From Polynucleobacter finlandensis (GTDB lineage Bacteria; Pseudomonadota; Gammaproteobacteria; Burkholderiales; Burkholderiaceae): a stretch of DNA of 64,000 nt. The position numbers and the translations under genes are program-made. Positions 53,022 to 62,518 of the stretch are shown here, in pieces (the first letter of the stretch is position 1; each line of letters begins with the position of its first letter). The stretch lies in NCBI RefSeq assembly GCF_018881755.1, contig NZ_JACVPS010000011.1:35655-99654 (forward strand). The letters run 5' to 3'. The notes below the pieces were generated by a model. The model had not been told where the DNA came from and did no database searches. It saw only the letters and a list, made by a program, of their open reading frames with translations.

Positions 53022-55453
53022 GCAAGAGTTTGAATAGTATTTGCTATCACTGTGGAAGTTCATTGCTTCCCAATGAGGCTTACTCTACAGATTTGAATGG
53101 TGTCTCAAGATCATTTTGTTGTGCTGGGTGCATGGCAATTGCGCAAACAATTCATGGTGAAGGCTTAGAAGTCTTTTATGCAAGACGGGTGCAATCGAGC
53201 GATAAGCCATCTGCATACCTTGCCTCTGATCAAATCCCTGCCAAGCTGTTGCCGTATGATGATCCATCATTGCTGGGTCGCTTCACTCGTCCGGTCGGTG
53301 ATGAGGGCGATCTTGAAACAACGCTACGTCTTGAGAAAATCAGGTGTGCTGCGTGTGTTTGGTTATGCGAGCAACACTTGCGCCGTAGCCCTGGAGTGCA
53401 AGACGTACAAATTAATTACGTCACGCAAAAGATGAAGATTATTTTTTCACCAAAGCAGGTTAGCTTGGCAAGACTTCTTTTTGAAATTGAGCGCATTGGC
53501 TATGAAGCTTGGCCATTCGAACCATCACTTTCTGTTGAGAGATCCAAGAAGGAAAAGCGCCAATTACTCACTAGGCTTGGGGTTGCTTTATTAGGAATGA
53601 TGCAGGTCATGATGTATGCGTGGCCATCATACGTTGGCGCCAATGACATCACGGTTGAATACGATTTACTATTGGGCTGGACGAGTTGGGTGCTGACAGT
53701 GCCAGTGATGCTGTATTCAGCAGGGCCAATTTTTCAGGCTGCGTGGCGCAGTGTTCAATCGTTTAGGCAAACCCACATGTTGGGTATGGATGTGCCGATC
53801 GCACTAGCTTTGGCGCTGGCATTTATTGCGGGCACGATCAATTTAGTGACAGGATCCGGTCAAAGTTATTTTGATTCGATCACCATGTTTGTTGCTTTCA
53901 TTTTGGCAGCGCGTTATGTTGAATTACTCGCAAGACAAGATGCACAGGGAGGTGCCGAGGCCTTAGCTAAACAACTTCCTGCAACGTGCGAACGCGTGCT
54001 GGATTACCCACAGGCTCAGCAGATTGAATTGGTTCCTGTTGTGAACTGTATGCCCGGTGAAATATTGAGAGTCTCTCCAGGTGAGGTGGCGCCAGCTGAT
54101 GGCATGTTGATTGCCTGTGAAAGTTCGGTAGACGAGTCTCTCTTAACTGGTGAATCAAAACCAATCGATAAAAAGATTGGTGATCGTATTTATGCGGGGA
54201 CTCACAATATTCTCAATCCCCTCATCATGAGAATAGATGCGGTAGGGCAGTCCACCAGAATTGCTGGCATTGCTTCTTTACTCGATCAAGCCTTGTTAGC
54301 AAAACCATTGATGGTGAGTCTTGCAGAAAAGTGGGCCGGCTATTTTGTGGGCTTCTTATTGCTCTGTGCTTTCTTATCATCAGCAATCTGGCTGTATATC
54401 GACCCTAGCAAAGCATGGACAGTTTTAGTAGCCGTCTTGGTAGCAAGCTGCCCTTGCGCCCTATCGCTTGCCGTGCCAACAGCGATGGCCGCAGCGCAGG
54501 GCGCTGTTACCAGACTCGGTCTATTGATTGTTCGTGGGCATGTGATGGAGGGCTTGATTAAAGCAAGTGATCTTGTGCTCGATAAGACTGGCACCTTAAC
54601 CATGGGTCAACCTGAGCTGAAAGAGATTGTGAATCTTCGCCCTGGGTATCGCCGTGAAGAGGCTTTGGCTTTAGCAACTGCTCTTGAGGGAGGTCAGCGA
54701 CATCCTTTGGCGCTCTCCTTGCTACGTGCCGCTGAACTTGAAAATCTCTCACTGCCAGTTTTATCCGGGCCCGTGATAAATCAACTCGGTAAAGGTTTGA
54801 GTTCTGGGGCCTATCGCTTGGGTAGCTCAAGCTGGATTGGTGCACATCAAGAGCTTCAGACTGAGCAATATGGTCAGGTGCACTTAGCTGACGAGCAAGG
54901 ACTGATTGCGAGTTTTATCTTTCTAGATACACCAAGAGTCGGTTTACAAGATTTTTTATCAGCCGTGCGCGCAAGAAATATTACTGTGCACTTGGTCTCA
55001 GGAGATGATCCAGCAACAGTCGCTTGGTGGGCTCAAAAAGTGGGTATTGAAAGTTATCAAGGTGGATGCACACCTGAAGATAAGTACGACTATATCGAGC
55101 GATTACAAAGTGCAGGGCGCTTTGTGTGGGCAATTGGTGATGGTGTGAATGATGCCCCTTTGTTAGCTCGTGCCGATATCTCTATTGCGGTTGGTGCTGG
55201 TGCTCCACTTGCTTCTGCTGGTGCGGATGCGATTTTGACGGCGAGCTCTCTAACGCCATTGGCAAAAATATTATTACTAGCCGATAAAACCCAAATGGTC
55301 ATTAAAGAGAATCTGTTGTGGGCTTTGATATACAACTTAGTAGCCATTCCGGCGGCAATGATGGGTTTGGTAAATCCTTGGATCGCCGGAGTCGGTATGT
55401 CTTTATCTTCCTTGGCTGTCACATTAAATGCTTGGCGTCTGAGAAAGCCTTAG
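53018..55453 (+). CDS. ccoI: copper-transporting P-type ATPase CcoI (FixI type)
   Basis: 811 residues. N-terminus has a Cys-rich segment (CYHCGSS, CCAGC), then a heavy-metal domain with RCAACVWLC. Membrane metal site SCPCALSLAVP, phosphorylation site DKTGTLT, hinge GDGVNDAPLL. It delivers copper for the Cu_B centre of cbb3 oxidase. Followed directly by ccoS and the oxidase genes. Confidence 0.95.
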   Translation: MSKSLNSICYHCGSSLLPNEAYSTDLNGVSRSFCCAGCMAIAQTIHGEGLEVFYARRVQSSDKPSAYLASDQIPAKLLPYDDPSLLGRFTRPVGDEGDLETTLRLEKIRCAACVWLCEQHLRRSPGVQDVQINYVTQKMKIIFSPKQVSLARLLFEIERIGYEAWPFEPSLSVERSKKEKRQLLTRLGVALLGMMQVMMYAWPSYVGANDITVEYDLLLGWTSWVLTVPVMLYSAGPIFQAAWRSVQSFRQTHMLGMDVPIALALALAFIAGTINLVTGSGQSYFDSITMFVAFILAARYVELLARQDAQGGAEALAKQLPATCERVLDYPQAQQIELVPVVNCMPGEILRVSPGEVAPADGMLIACESSVDESLLTGESKPIDKKIGDRIYAGTHNILNPLIMRIDAVGQSTRIAGIASLLDQALLAKPLMVSLAEKWAGYFVGFLLLCAFLSSAIWLYIDPSKAWTVLVAVLVASCPCALSLAVPTAMAAAQGAVTRLGLLIVRGHVMEGLIKASDLVLDKTGTLTMGQPELKEIVNLRPGYRREEALALATALEGGQRHPLALSLLRAAELENLSLPVLSGPVINQLGKGLSSGAYRLGSSSWIGAHQELQTEQYGQVHLADEQGLIASFIFLDTPRVGLQDFLSAVRARNITVHLVSGDDPATVAWWAQKVGIESYQGGCTPEDKYDYIERLQSAGRFVWAIGDGVNDAPLLARADISIAVGAGAPLASAGADAILTASSLTPLAKILLLADKTQMVIKENLLWALIYNLVAIPAAMMGLVNPWIAGVGMSLSSLAVTLNAWRLRKP

Positions 55454-55462
55454 ACTTGAGAG

Positions 55463-55645
55463 ATGGAAAGCTTATTTTTACTCATCCCCATATCTTTACT
55501 TTTGGTAGGTTTTTTGGTCTGGATTTTGAATTGGTCGATTAAAAGCGGTCAATTTGATGACCTAGATGGGCCAGGTCAGGCCATCTTGATGGACGATGAT
55601 CTGCCTAAGGCGGATAAAGTCCACGATCCCGCTCAAAAAGCCTGA
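55463..55645 (+). CDS. ccoS: cbb3 oxidase assembly protein CcoS
   Basis: 60 residues: ESLFLLIPISLLLVGFLVWILNWSI membrane helix and the conserved SGQFDDLDGPGQAIL segment followed by an acidic tail. Required for cofactor loading of the cbb3 oxidase. Ten bases after ccoI. Confidence 0.9.
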   Translation: MESLFLLIPISLLLVGFLVWILNWSIKSGQFDDLDGPGQAILMDDDLPKADKVHDPAQKA

Positions 55646-55690
55646 GTTTGAGCTTGTTTGGGGTTTATGGGGGGTAAAACCAATCTCTTT

Positions 55691-55732
55691 TTGATGTAGA
55701 TCAAAACTCGTTATATAGCTTAATTCGATAAT
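55691..55732 (+). promoter_or_regulatory. FNR box and ccoN promoter
   Basis: TTGAT-GTAG-ATCAA at 55691-55704 and a -10 GATAAT at 55727-55732 (five of six). Predicted start at 55739 puts the box centre at exactly -41.5, the class II activator position. Confidence 0.85.
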
Positions 55733-55785
55733 GAACCCAGTTCATTTGAATTATGTCGCTGTTTGGTCACAAAAAAGGAGAAACC

Positions 55786-57225
55786 ATGGGACTTACCGTG
55801 GGGGGTAATCAAGATACCTTCAATTACAAGGTCGTCAGCCAATTCGCCATTGTTACGGTGCTTTGGGGCATTGTGGGCATGTTGGTGGGGGTTATCCTCG
55901 CTGCTCAGCTCATTTGGCCCGAAATCACTTTTAACATCCCTTGGTTAAGTTATGGTCGTTTGCGTCCATTACATACCAATGCAGTGATTTTCGCTTTTGG
56001 TGGATCAGCGCTCTTTGCAACGTCTTATTACATCGTGCAGCGTACCTGCCAAGCGCGACTCTTCTGTGACAAATTAGCCGCCTTTACATTCTGGGGTTGG
56101 CAAGCGGTGATTGTTTTAGCGGCTGTGACTTTGCCTTTAGGCCTTTCTACCTCTAAAGAGTATGCAGAATTAGAGTGGCCAATTGATCTTCTGATTACTG
56201 TCGTTTGGGTGGCATACGCTGTGGTGTTCTTTGGGACCATCATGAAGCGCAAAACGAAACATATCTATGTTTCTAACTGGTTCTTTGGCGCTTATATTCT
56301 GACGATCGCAATTCTCCATATTTTCAACAATCTCGAGATGCCTGCAAGCATGTGGAAATCCTATTCAGCATATGCTGGTGTTCAGGATGCCATGGTGCAG
56401 TGGTGGTATGGTCACAACGCAGTTGGCTTCTTCTTAACCACCAGCTTTTTAGGCATGATGTATTACTTCATTCCAAAGCAAGCTGAGCGTCCAATCTACT
56501 CATATCGTTTGTCCATCGTCCACTTTTGGGCTTTGAACTTTACTTATATGTGGGCTGGCCCTCACCATCTGCAACACACCTCTTTGCCAGATTGGACTCA
56601 GTCTTTAGGCACTGTATTTTCATTGATTTTGTTGGCTCCTTCATGGGGTGGCATGATCAACGGCATCATGACTTTATCTGGCGCTTGGTATAAATTACGC
56701 CGTGATCCAATCTTGAAGTTCTTGGTGGTGGCTTTGTCTTTCTACGGCATGTCGACTTTCGAAGGATCGATGATGTCGATCAAGACTGTCAACAGCTTGT
56801 CCCATTACACAGACTGGACCATTGGTCACGTCCACTCAGGCGCTTTAGGCTGGGTTGCCATGATTACGATTGGTTCTCTCTATTACTTGATTCCACGCTT
56901 GGTTGGTCAAAAAGAAATGTATAGCGTGAAATGGATCGAGCTCCATTTCTGGATTGCAACGATTGGCGTAGTTTTGTACATTGCTGCGATGTGGATTGCC
57001 GGCGTGATGCAGGGTTTGATGTGGAGGGCCTTTGAGGCGGATGGTACTTTGACTTACAGCTTTGTTGAGTCTGTGAAAGCAACTTACCCCTTCTATGTGA
57101 TTCGTTTAATGGGCGGTCTCTGTTATCTCAGCGGTATGTTCTTGATGGCTTACAACGTCTTCAAAACAGTCCAGGGTAAAACTTTTATCAATGCGCCGAT
57201 TCCTTTGGCCACTGCTAACCACTAA
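55786..57225 (+). CDS. ccoN: cbb3-type cytochrome c oxidase subunit I, CcoN
   Basis: 479 residues from ATG 55786 with AAGGAG five bases before; an ATG at 55753 has no site. Twelve membrane segments. Heme and copper ligands: [24 protein letters not shown] (the His of Cu_B and the Tyr nearby), [15 protein letters not shown] (His-His pair) and HVHSGALGW. Oxygen-reducing subunit of the high-affinity oxidase. Under the FNR promoter at 55691-55732. Confidence 0.97.
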   Translation: MGLTVGGNQDTFNYKVVSQFAIVTVLWGIVGMLVGVILAAQLIWPEITFNIPWLSYGRLRPLHTNAVIFAFGGSALFATSYYIVQRTCQARLFCDKLAAFTFWGWQAVIVLAAVTLPLGLSTSKEYAELEWPIDLLITVVWVAYAVVFFGTIMKRKTKHIYVSNWFFGAYILTIAILHIFNNLEMPASMWKSYSAYAGVQDAMVQWWYGHNAVGFFLTTSFLGMMYYFIPKQAERPIYSYRLSIVHFWALNFTYMWAGPHHLQHTSLPDWTQSLGTVFSLILLAPSWGGMINGIMTLSGAWYKLRRDPILKFLVVALSFYGMSTFEGSMMSIKTVNSLSHYTDWTIGHVHSGALGWVAMITIGSLYYLIPRLVGQKEMYSVKWIELHFWIATIGVVLYIAAMWIAGVMQGLMWRAFEADGTLTYSFVESVKATYPFYVIRLMGGLCYLSGMFLMAYNVFKTVQGKTFINAPIPLATANH

Positions 57226-57237
57226 GAGGAGAAGAAA

Positions 57238-57888
57238 ATGTCTACCGAAAATAAATTCTTTTCCCATGGAACGCTGGAAAAGAACGTGGGTTGGTTGATC
57301 ATCGCGACAATTGTTGTTGTGTCGATTGCCGGCCTAGTTCAAATCGTTCCCTTATTTTTCCAGCACTCCACGACAGAGCCTAGCCCTGGCGTTGTGCCTT
57401 ACACAGCATTGCGTTTAGCTGGACGTGACATTTATCAGCGTGAAGGTTGCGTAGGTTGTCATTCCCAGCAGATCCGTACCCTTCGTTCAGAAGTAGAGCG
57501 TTACGGTCCCTACTCTTTAGCCGGTGAGTCTGTATATGATCATCCTTTCCTATGGGGTAGCAAACGTACTGGTCCAGATTTAGCCCGCGTTGGTGGTCGC
57601 TATTCAGATGCATGGCATCAGATTCATTTGAATAATCCACGCGATGTCGTTCCTGAGTCGAATATGCCTGCGTATCCTTGGCTTGCTAAGAACAGCGCTA
57701 ATGCTGACACCATTGCGTCCCATATGGTGGCAATGCGTCGTTTAGGTGTGCCATATACCGATGAGCAGATTGCTAATGCACCTAAAGAGCTCGAGGGTAA
57801 AACTGAACTTGATGCATTGGTTGCATACCTTCAGGGCATGGGTATCTCGCGTCGATACATCACTGTTGATGAAGTTGTTGCGAAGTAA
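57238..57888 (+). CDS. ccoO: cbb3 oxidase subunit II (monoheme), CcoO
   Basis: 216 residues. N-terminal membrane helix (about 19-41), heme motif [14 protein letters not shown], and a Met ligand later in [13 protein letters not shown]. Starts 12 bases after ccoN with GGAG. Confidence 0.97.
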   Translation: MSTENKFFSHGTLEKNVGWLIIATIVVVSIAGLVQIVPLFFQHSTTEPSPGVVPYTALRLAGRDIYQREGCVGCHSQQIRTLRSEVERYGPYSLAGESVYDHPFLWGSKRTGPDLARVGGRYSDAWHQIHLNNPRDVVPESNMPAYPWLAKNSANADTIASHMVAMRRLGVPYTDEQIANAPKELEGKTELDALVAYLQGMGISRRYITVDEVVAK

Positions 57889-57924
57889 TTGCTAATATTT
57901 TTAATTTAAAGCTATATAAATCAA

Positions 57925-58092
57925 ATGGAACAGATCACACCTTACCTCTCAGCATTTTCAACATTAATTGGCATTATCTTTTTTGTGGGAATTGTTTGGT
58001 GGGCCTGGTCTCCAAAGAGGCAGTCAGAAAACAAAGCCTCAGCGGAGCTTCCATTTGATCTTCCGGATGAATTTAGTAAGGACAAATCATGA
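57925..58092 (+). CDS. ccoQ: cbb3 oxidase small subunit, CcoQ
   Basis: 55 residues (168 bases with stop): MEQITPYLSAF start, one membrane helix (FSTLIGIIFFVGIVWWAW) and a short charged tail ending FSKDKS. Its TGA overlaps the ccoP ATG (ATGA). Typical CcoQ/FixQ: stabilises the complex. Confidence 0.9.
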   Translation: MEQITPYLSAFSTLIGIIFFVGIVWWAWSPKRQSENKASAELPFDLPDEFSKDKS

Positions 58093-59015
58093 GTGACTTT
58101 CTTGGTGGCGGCTGGAGTACCTATATCGCCTTAGTGGCATTGCTTGGTATTTTTTGGTGTATTTGGTTGTTATTCTCCCAACGCAAGGCGAAGGTTATTC
58201 ATACGGCCGACGGTGCGGTTGCAGATACAGGCCATGTTTGGGATGATGATTTACGCGAGCTCAATAATCCCTTGCCAGGCTGGTGGAAGTGGATGTTCCT
58301 GATCTCTTGCATCTTTGGTTTGCTGTATTTGGTTTTGTATCCAGGATTAGGTTCATTCCCAGGTATCTTGGGCTACAGCACTGATGGCGCCCTGATGAGC
58401 TCTATGACGACAGCCAATGATGAGTTAAAGCCTGTTTATGCTAAGTACGTGAAGATGGATGTAGTACAAGTTGCAGCCGATCCAAAAGCGCGTGAAATGG
58501 GTCAACGCCTTTTCTTGAACTCTTGTGCTCAGTGCCATGGTTCTGATGCTGGTGGAGCAAAAGGCTTTCCTAACTTAACGGATGGTGACTGGCTCTATGG
58601 TGGCTCACCAGAGAACATCAAGACAACCATTACTAATGGTCGCGGTGGTGTGATGCCTCCATTCCCACAATTGGATAGCAAGCAAATCGTTGATGTAGCC
58701 AATTATGTTCGTAGCCTTTCTGGACTTCCTGCTGATGACTTAAAAGCGGCGCGTGGCGCTGAAGTATTTAAAGCCAATTGCGTAGCTTGTCACGGTGCAG
58801 ATGCCAAGGGCAATATTGCTCTGGGATCGCCGAACTTGACTGATAAGACTTGGTTGTACGGTAGCTCCGAAGCCACCATTGTTGAAACGGTGACCAAGGG
58901 TCGTACTGCAATGATGCCTGCTCAGGACAAAGTATTAAGTCCTGAGAAGATTCAATTATTAACTGCTTATGTGTGGGGTCTATCTAACAATAAGCCAGCA
59001 CCAGCAGCTAAGTAG
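58089..59015 (+). CDS. ccoP: cbb3 oxidase subunit III (diheme), CcoP
   Basis: 308 residues: two N-terminal membrane helices (about 8-30 and 62-84), then two cytochrome c domains with CAQCH at 146-150 and CVACH at 231-235, and Met ligands in GVMPPFPQL and AMMPAQDK. The N-terminal WDDDLRELNNPLPGWW is the CcoP signature before the second helix. Electron entry subunit. Confidence 0.97.
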   Translation: MSDFLGGGWSTYIALVALLGIFWCIWLLFSQRKAKVIHTADGAVADTGHVWDDDLRELNNPLPGWWKWMFLISCIFGLLYLVLYPGLGSFPGILGYSTDGALMSSMTTANDELKPVYAKYVKMDVVQVAADPKAREMGQRLFLNSCAQCHGSDAGGAKGFPNLTDGDWLYGGSPENIKTTITNGRGGVMPPFPQLDSKQIVDVANYVRSLSGLPADDLKAARGAEVFKANCVACHGADAKGNIALGSPNLTDKTWLYGSSEATIVETVTKGRTAMMPAQDKVLSPEKIQLLTAYVWGLSNNKPAPAAK

Positions 59016-59017
59016 TC

Positions 59018-60472
59018 GTGTCTGATTCGCCAGTTGGGAAGCCTATTCCCATTAACGTCATAGAGGAATCCCTCTACGAGGTTCGAAGCAAGATTTATCC
59101 ACGTTCTGTTAGCGGGCTCTTTGCCCGCTGGCGGTATGTGCTGGTTATCGCTACCCAGCTGCTGTTCTATGGCCTGCCTTGGGTTAGTTGGAACGGTCGC
59201 CAGGCAATTCTCTTTGATTTAATTCAGCGTAAGTTTTATATCTTTGGCTTAGTTCTCTGGCCACAGGATGTGATCTATCTGACGCTCTTGCTGATTCTTT
59301 CAGCATTGGCACTCTTTCTGTTTACAGCAGTCGCTGGCCGTTTGTTCTGTGGCTATGCTTGCCCGCAAACTGTCTATACCGAAATCTTCATGTGGATCGA
59401 GCGCAAGATTGAAGGCGATCGTTTTGCGCGCATTCGTTTAGATGGTGAGGAGTGGCCTTGGGGTATTCGTAAGTGGCGTATCAAAATTACGAAGCATGTG
59501 ATTTGGCTTTTAGTGGCTTTCTGGACTGGCTTCACCTTTATTGGTTACTTCACGCCAATTGAGACTTTAGGCACCGCCATCGTCCATTTAGCGCTTGGCC
59601 CATGGCAGTTATTTTGGCTGTGCTTTTATAGTTTTGCTACCTGGGGCAATGCAGGCTTTATGCGTGAGCAAGTCTGTAAATATATGTGCCCCTATGCACG
59701 CTTCCAAAGCGTAATGGTGGATAAAGATACTTTCTTGGTGACCTACGATAAAGTGCGTGGTGAGCCTAGAGGTAGCCGAAGTAAATCGGCCGATCAACAA
59801 TCTTTAGGTTTGGGTGATTGCGTTGATTGCAGTATTTGCGTGCAGGTTTGTCCAACCGGTATTGATATTCGGGATGGCTTGCAATATATGTGCATCGGCT
59901 GTGGCGCATGTATTGATGCTTGCGATCAGGTCATGGAAAAAGTGGAGTATCCAAAGGGCTTGATCCGATATACAACAGAACGCGCGATTGAAGATAAAGA
60001 ATCGAATCAAAGTGCCATTAGGCATATCTTGCGTCCTCGAGTGTTAATTTATGCCGCCTTCATTACTGTTTTAACTGCTGCATTCTTGTTTTCGTTGATG
60101 ACGCGCAATCCATTGCGAGTGGATGTGATGCGTGACCGCGGTGCTTTGGCGCGTGAGGTGGATGGGGTGCGTATTGAAAATATCTACCGCATTCAAATCA
60201 TGAACGCTTCTGAGCATTCAATGAAGGTTGCAGTGAAGGCATCTGGTTTGAAAGACTTGAGGATTTTGAATTCTCAAGGCAAAGAAATTACGGAGATTGC
60301 AGTGGGTCCAGCAAGTAATCAGCTTTTGCCCGTGAAGATTAGCACTACGATTGGTGAGAATGATCCGGGAAATTATCCGATTCATTTTGATGTAATCGCG
60401 CAGGAGATGGACGGTGATAAACCTATCTTGAGAACTCGCGAAGAAAAATCCACTTTTATTATTCCCCGTTAG
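59018..60472 (+). CDS. ccoG: cbb3 assembly ferredoxin-like protein CcoG (RdxA/FixG)
   Basis: 484 residues, GTG start two bases after ccoP. Several membrane helices, then Cys motifs: LFCGYACPQTVYTE, CKYMCPYARFQ, and two 4Fe-4S sets (DCVDCSICVQVCPTG, CIGCGACIDACDQ). The C-terminal Ig-like domain (IEN.YRIQIMNAS) is typical. Reduces copper for oxidase assembly. Confidence 0.95.
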   Translation: MSDSPVGKPIPINVIEESLYEVRSKIYPRSVSGLFARWRYVLVIATQLLFYGLPWVSWNGRQAILFDLIQRKFYIFGLVLWPQDVIYLTLLLILSALALFLFTAVAGRLFCGYACPQTVYTEIFMWIERKIEGDRFARIRLDGEEWPWGIRKWRIKITKHVIWLLVAFWTGFTFIGYFTPIETLGTAIVHLALGPWQLFWLCFYSFATWGNAGFMREQVCKYMCPYARFQSVMVDKDTFLVTYDKVRGEPRGSRSKSADQQSLGLGDCVDCSICVQVCPTGIDIRDGLQYMCIGCGACIDACDQVMEKVEYPKGLIRYTTERAIEDKESNQSAIRHILRPRVLIYAAFITVLTAAFLFSLMTRNPLRVDVMRDRGALAREVDGVRIENIYRIQIMNASEHSMKVAVKASGLKDLRILNSQGKEITEIAVGPASNQLLPVKISTTIGENDPGNYPIHFDVIAQEMDGDKPILRTREEKSTFIIPR

Positions 60473-60501
60473 ACTTAAGGGCGGATTAGGGAGATATGAA
60501 T

Positions 60502-60690
60502 ATGACAGATCAGCAGACAATGAAACCGTGGTGGAAGCAGTTATGGCCTTGGTTATTAATTAGCGGTCCGGCAGTGGCGATGGTGGGTTGTGCCATCACT
60601 ATTTGGTTGGCAGTCAATCTATATGCCGATAAACCACTGCGTGACGGTGTTGTGAAGCAAGGCCTAAAGGTCGAACAGGTCGCAAAATGA
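60502..60690 (+). CDS. short FixH/CcoH-like membrane protein
   Basis: About 62 residues from ATG 60502 (AGGGAG eight bases before; 60496 is too near the site). WWKQLWPWLLISGPAVAMVGCAITIWLAV is a membrane helix, then YADKPLRDGVVKQGLKVEQ. Position after ccoG and the DKPLRDG segment match the N-terminal part of FixH/CcoH, but the periplasmic domain that normally follows is absent. It overlaps the next gene by four bases. Confidence 0.6.
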   Translation: MTDQQTMKPWWKQLWPWLLISGPAVAMVGCAITIWLAVNLYADKPLRDGVVKQGLKVEQVAK

Positions 60691-60950
60691 AATACCGCCT
60701 CTTGATTTGGATCATGTGGCCATCCTTCCTGGTAGCAGGATTGGCTGAGGGCTTATTGTTCAGCGTGGTCCATCCCTCTGAACTTTTATTCTTTGGCCAC
60801 CATCCTGATATTTCTGATGAGGGGATCTACACCCTTGGATTCTTTGTTATCTGGATGTTCTGTGCATTCTCGAGCGCTTTAACTGCTTATATTTTGCCGG
60901 GGATAGAAGCTCCCGCAGATGGCAAGCCGGTCGACCGCGGCTTAATTTAA
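60687..60950 (+). CDS. small membrane protein of the cco cluster
   Basis: 87 residues, two membrane helices (about 4-26 and 48-70). WIMWPSFLVAGLAEGLLFSVVHPSEL and GFFVIWMFCAFSSALTAYILPG. Family not recognised by name. Coupled to the short FixH-like gene and ends on the fnr gene (convergent, four-base overlap). Probably helps cbb3 assembly. Confidence 0.65.
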   Translation: MKYRLLIWIMWPSFLVAGLAEGLLFSVVHPSELLFFGHHPDISDEGIYTLGFFVIWMFCAFSSALTAYILPGIEAPADGKPVDRGLI

Positions 60951-61720
60951 GCTTTTTTTAGTTGGGCCTCAGGACTGCAGGCGCTGCCGCCTCGATCTGG
61001 ATTTGGGGAGCCAGCTAATTCGTATAAGCCATTCATATCGATCAGCTTGATATGACGTTGTTTGATTTGAATCAAACCAGCCTCAGAAAACCGAGAAAGC
61101 ATTCTGCTAACAGTCTCAATCTGAATGCCTAAATAGCTGCCGATCTCCACGCGACTCATGCGTAAATCAAATTCATTATTGAGGTAACCACGCGCAGCTA
61201 AACGTTGCGATAAATTCAAGAGGAAAGCAGCTAAGCGCTCTTCGGCACGCATCGTTCCTAGCGAGAGAAGGTGACGTTGATCTTGAGTAAGCTCACGACT
61301 CATGATTTTATGAAACTGTTGCTGCAGTACTGGTATCTGTTGGGCTAAATCTTCAAAAGCATCATAGCGAATGATGCAGACTTCACTTTCTTCCAGCGCA
61401 ATTGCGTCTGATTGATATTGACTTTCACCAATACCGTCTAAACCTAAGATCTCACCAGGCAAATGAAAGCCAATGACTTGTTGGCGACCGTCCTGGAGGC
61501 AGTACTCAGTTTTGAGGGTGCCAAAGCGAACGCTATAAACAGCGCTGAGCGGATCACCATGGCGATAGAGACTTTCACCTTTTTGTAGATGAACTCTTTC
61601 TTTGACTAGTGCATCAACTCTGCTGACGTCGATAGCGCTTAGACCAACAGGTAGACAAAATTGCCCTAAAACGCAAACTGAACATTTGCTGTTTGGGGAG
61701 TCTGAGGTCGTGTAATTCAT
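60947..61720 (-). CDS. fnr: oxygen-sensing regulator FNR (Anr/FixK class, Fe-S type)
   Basis: 257 residues. The four cluster cysteines are C13, C16 and C22 (SKCSVCVLGQFC) and C115 (SEVCIIRY), in the same places as in E. coli FNR. A cyclic-nucleotide-binding fold and a helix-turn-helix with IETVSRML (Glu, Ser, Arg contacts for TTGAT) follow. It should bind the TTGAT-N4-ATCAA boxes found in this window. Convergent with the small cco gene, divergent from the TauE/SafE gene. Confidence 0.95.
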   Translation of the reverse strand: MNYTTSDSPNSKCSVCVLGQFCLPVGLSAIDVSRVDALVKERVHLQKGESLYRHGDPLSAVYSVRFGTLKTEYCLQDGRQQVIGFHLPGEILGLDGIGESQYQSDAIALEESEVCIIRYDAFEDLAQQIPVLQQQFHKIMSRELTQDQRHLLSLGTMRAEERLAAFLLNLSQRLAARGYLNNEFDLRMSRVEIGSYLGIQIETVSRMLSRFSEAGLIQIKQRHIKLIDMNGLYELAGSPNPDRGGSACSPEAQLKKA

Positions 61721-61798
61721 ATTGGGTCTAATTATGAGACCAGTTTATTCTATTGGGGTGATTACTAAGCCTTTTCTTCCCTGTTTTATCGCCCTTCA

Positions 61799-62518
61799 AT
61801 GCTGACGGTAAGCCTCCTATTGGCCATTTTTTTGGGCTCCTTGGTGAGTGGTTGGCACTGCGCCCTGATGTGTGGTGGTATTGCGGCTGCGATAGAGCGC
61901 CCAGCCGTGGTTTCAGCTCGCATTAACAGTCGGTCAGAACTCTTTTTCCTCCAATTAATCATGCACTTAGGACGTTTGACGACCTATATGCTCCTTGGGA
62001 CCCTAGCTGCTTGGGTGGGGGTGGTTATCTGGCAACAAGACCTTATCCCTCTCCAGCGCCCTCTATACGCCTTTACTGCCCTTATTTTGGTGTGGATGGG
62101 GATTCGTCTGTTATGGAGGGGGCGAGCCACTCAGGCCTCTCCAGGTAGGTGGTTTGGGGCAAAAATAGCAAGCTATTGGGCCCGTTACTTTGGGCAAATG
62201 GCTAGCCGCCCCTCGCGGTGGTTTAGTGGGATGCTCTGGGGCTTGGTTCCATGCGCCCTGGTCTATAGCGTTCTTCCCTTAGCTTTTCTATCGGGTGACG
62301 TATTGACTGGTGCCGCCTTAATGCTTGTCTTTGGTTTGGGCACATTGCCGAACCTATTGCTGATCTCAAAATTTTCAGCAGCTTTGACTCAGTTTGGTCA
62401 TTACGCTTGGGTGCGGTATTTGTCTGCTGCCCTGTTTTTGATGGCTGGAGGATTTGGGCTTTATCGAGCTTGGGTTTTGCCTGAAGCTTTATTAAAGGGT
62501 GGTTTTTGTTTTTCTTAG
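61799..62518 (+). CDS. TauE/SafE-family membrane protein
   Basis: 239 residues, six to seven membrane segments. GWHCALMCGGIAAAIERPA near the N-terminus and GMLWGLVPCALVYSVLPLAF are typical of the short TauE/SafE (CcoH-adjacent) group. Such proteins near cbb3 genes have been linked to copper supply or sulfur export; not proved here. It overlaps the SulP gene by four bases at the convergent end. Confidence 0.8.
   Translation: MLTVSLLLAIFLGSLVSGWHCALMCGGIAAAIERPAVVSARINSRSELFFLQLIMHLGRLTTYMLLGTLAAWVGVVIWQQDLIPLQRPLYAFTALILVWMGIRLLWRGRATQASPGRWFGAKIASYWARYFGQMASRPSRWFSGMLWGLVPCALVYSVLPLAFLSGDVLTGAALMLVFGLGTLPNLLLISKFSAALTQFGHYAWVRYLSAALFLMAGGFGLYRAWVLPEALLKGGFCFS

Noticed and set aside
55631..55653. 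Hairpin GCTCAAA/TTTGAGC after ccoS
   Set aside because: Seven weak pairs with a nine-base loop and no T-run; not convincing as a terminator.
55753..55785. Upstream ATG for ccoN at 55753
   Set aside because: It has no ribosome binding site, while 55786 has AAGGAG at the right distance and begins the normal CcoN N-terminus.
61062..61075. Perfect TTGAT-N4-ATCAA palindrome inside the fnr coding region
   Set aside because: It lies in the last part of the gene, about 650 bases from the start codon, with no promoter or start nearby. The coding of the C-terminal helix can explain it.
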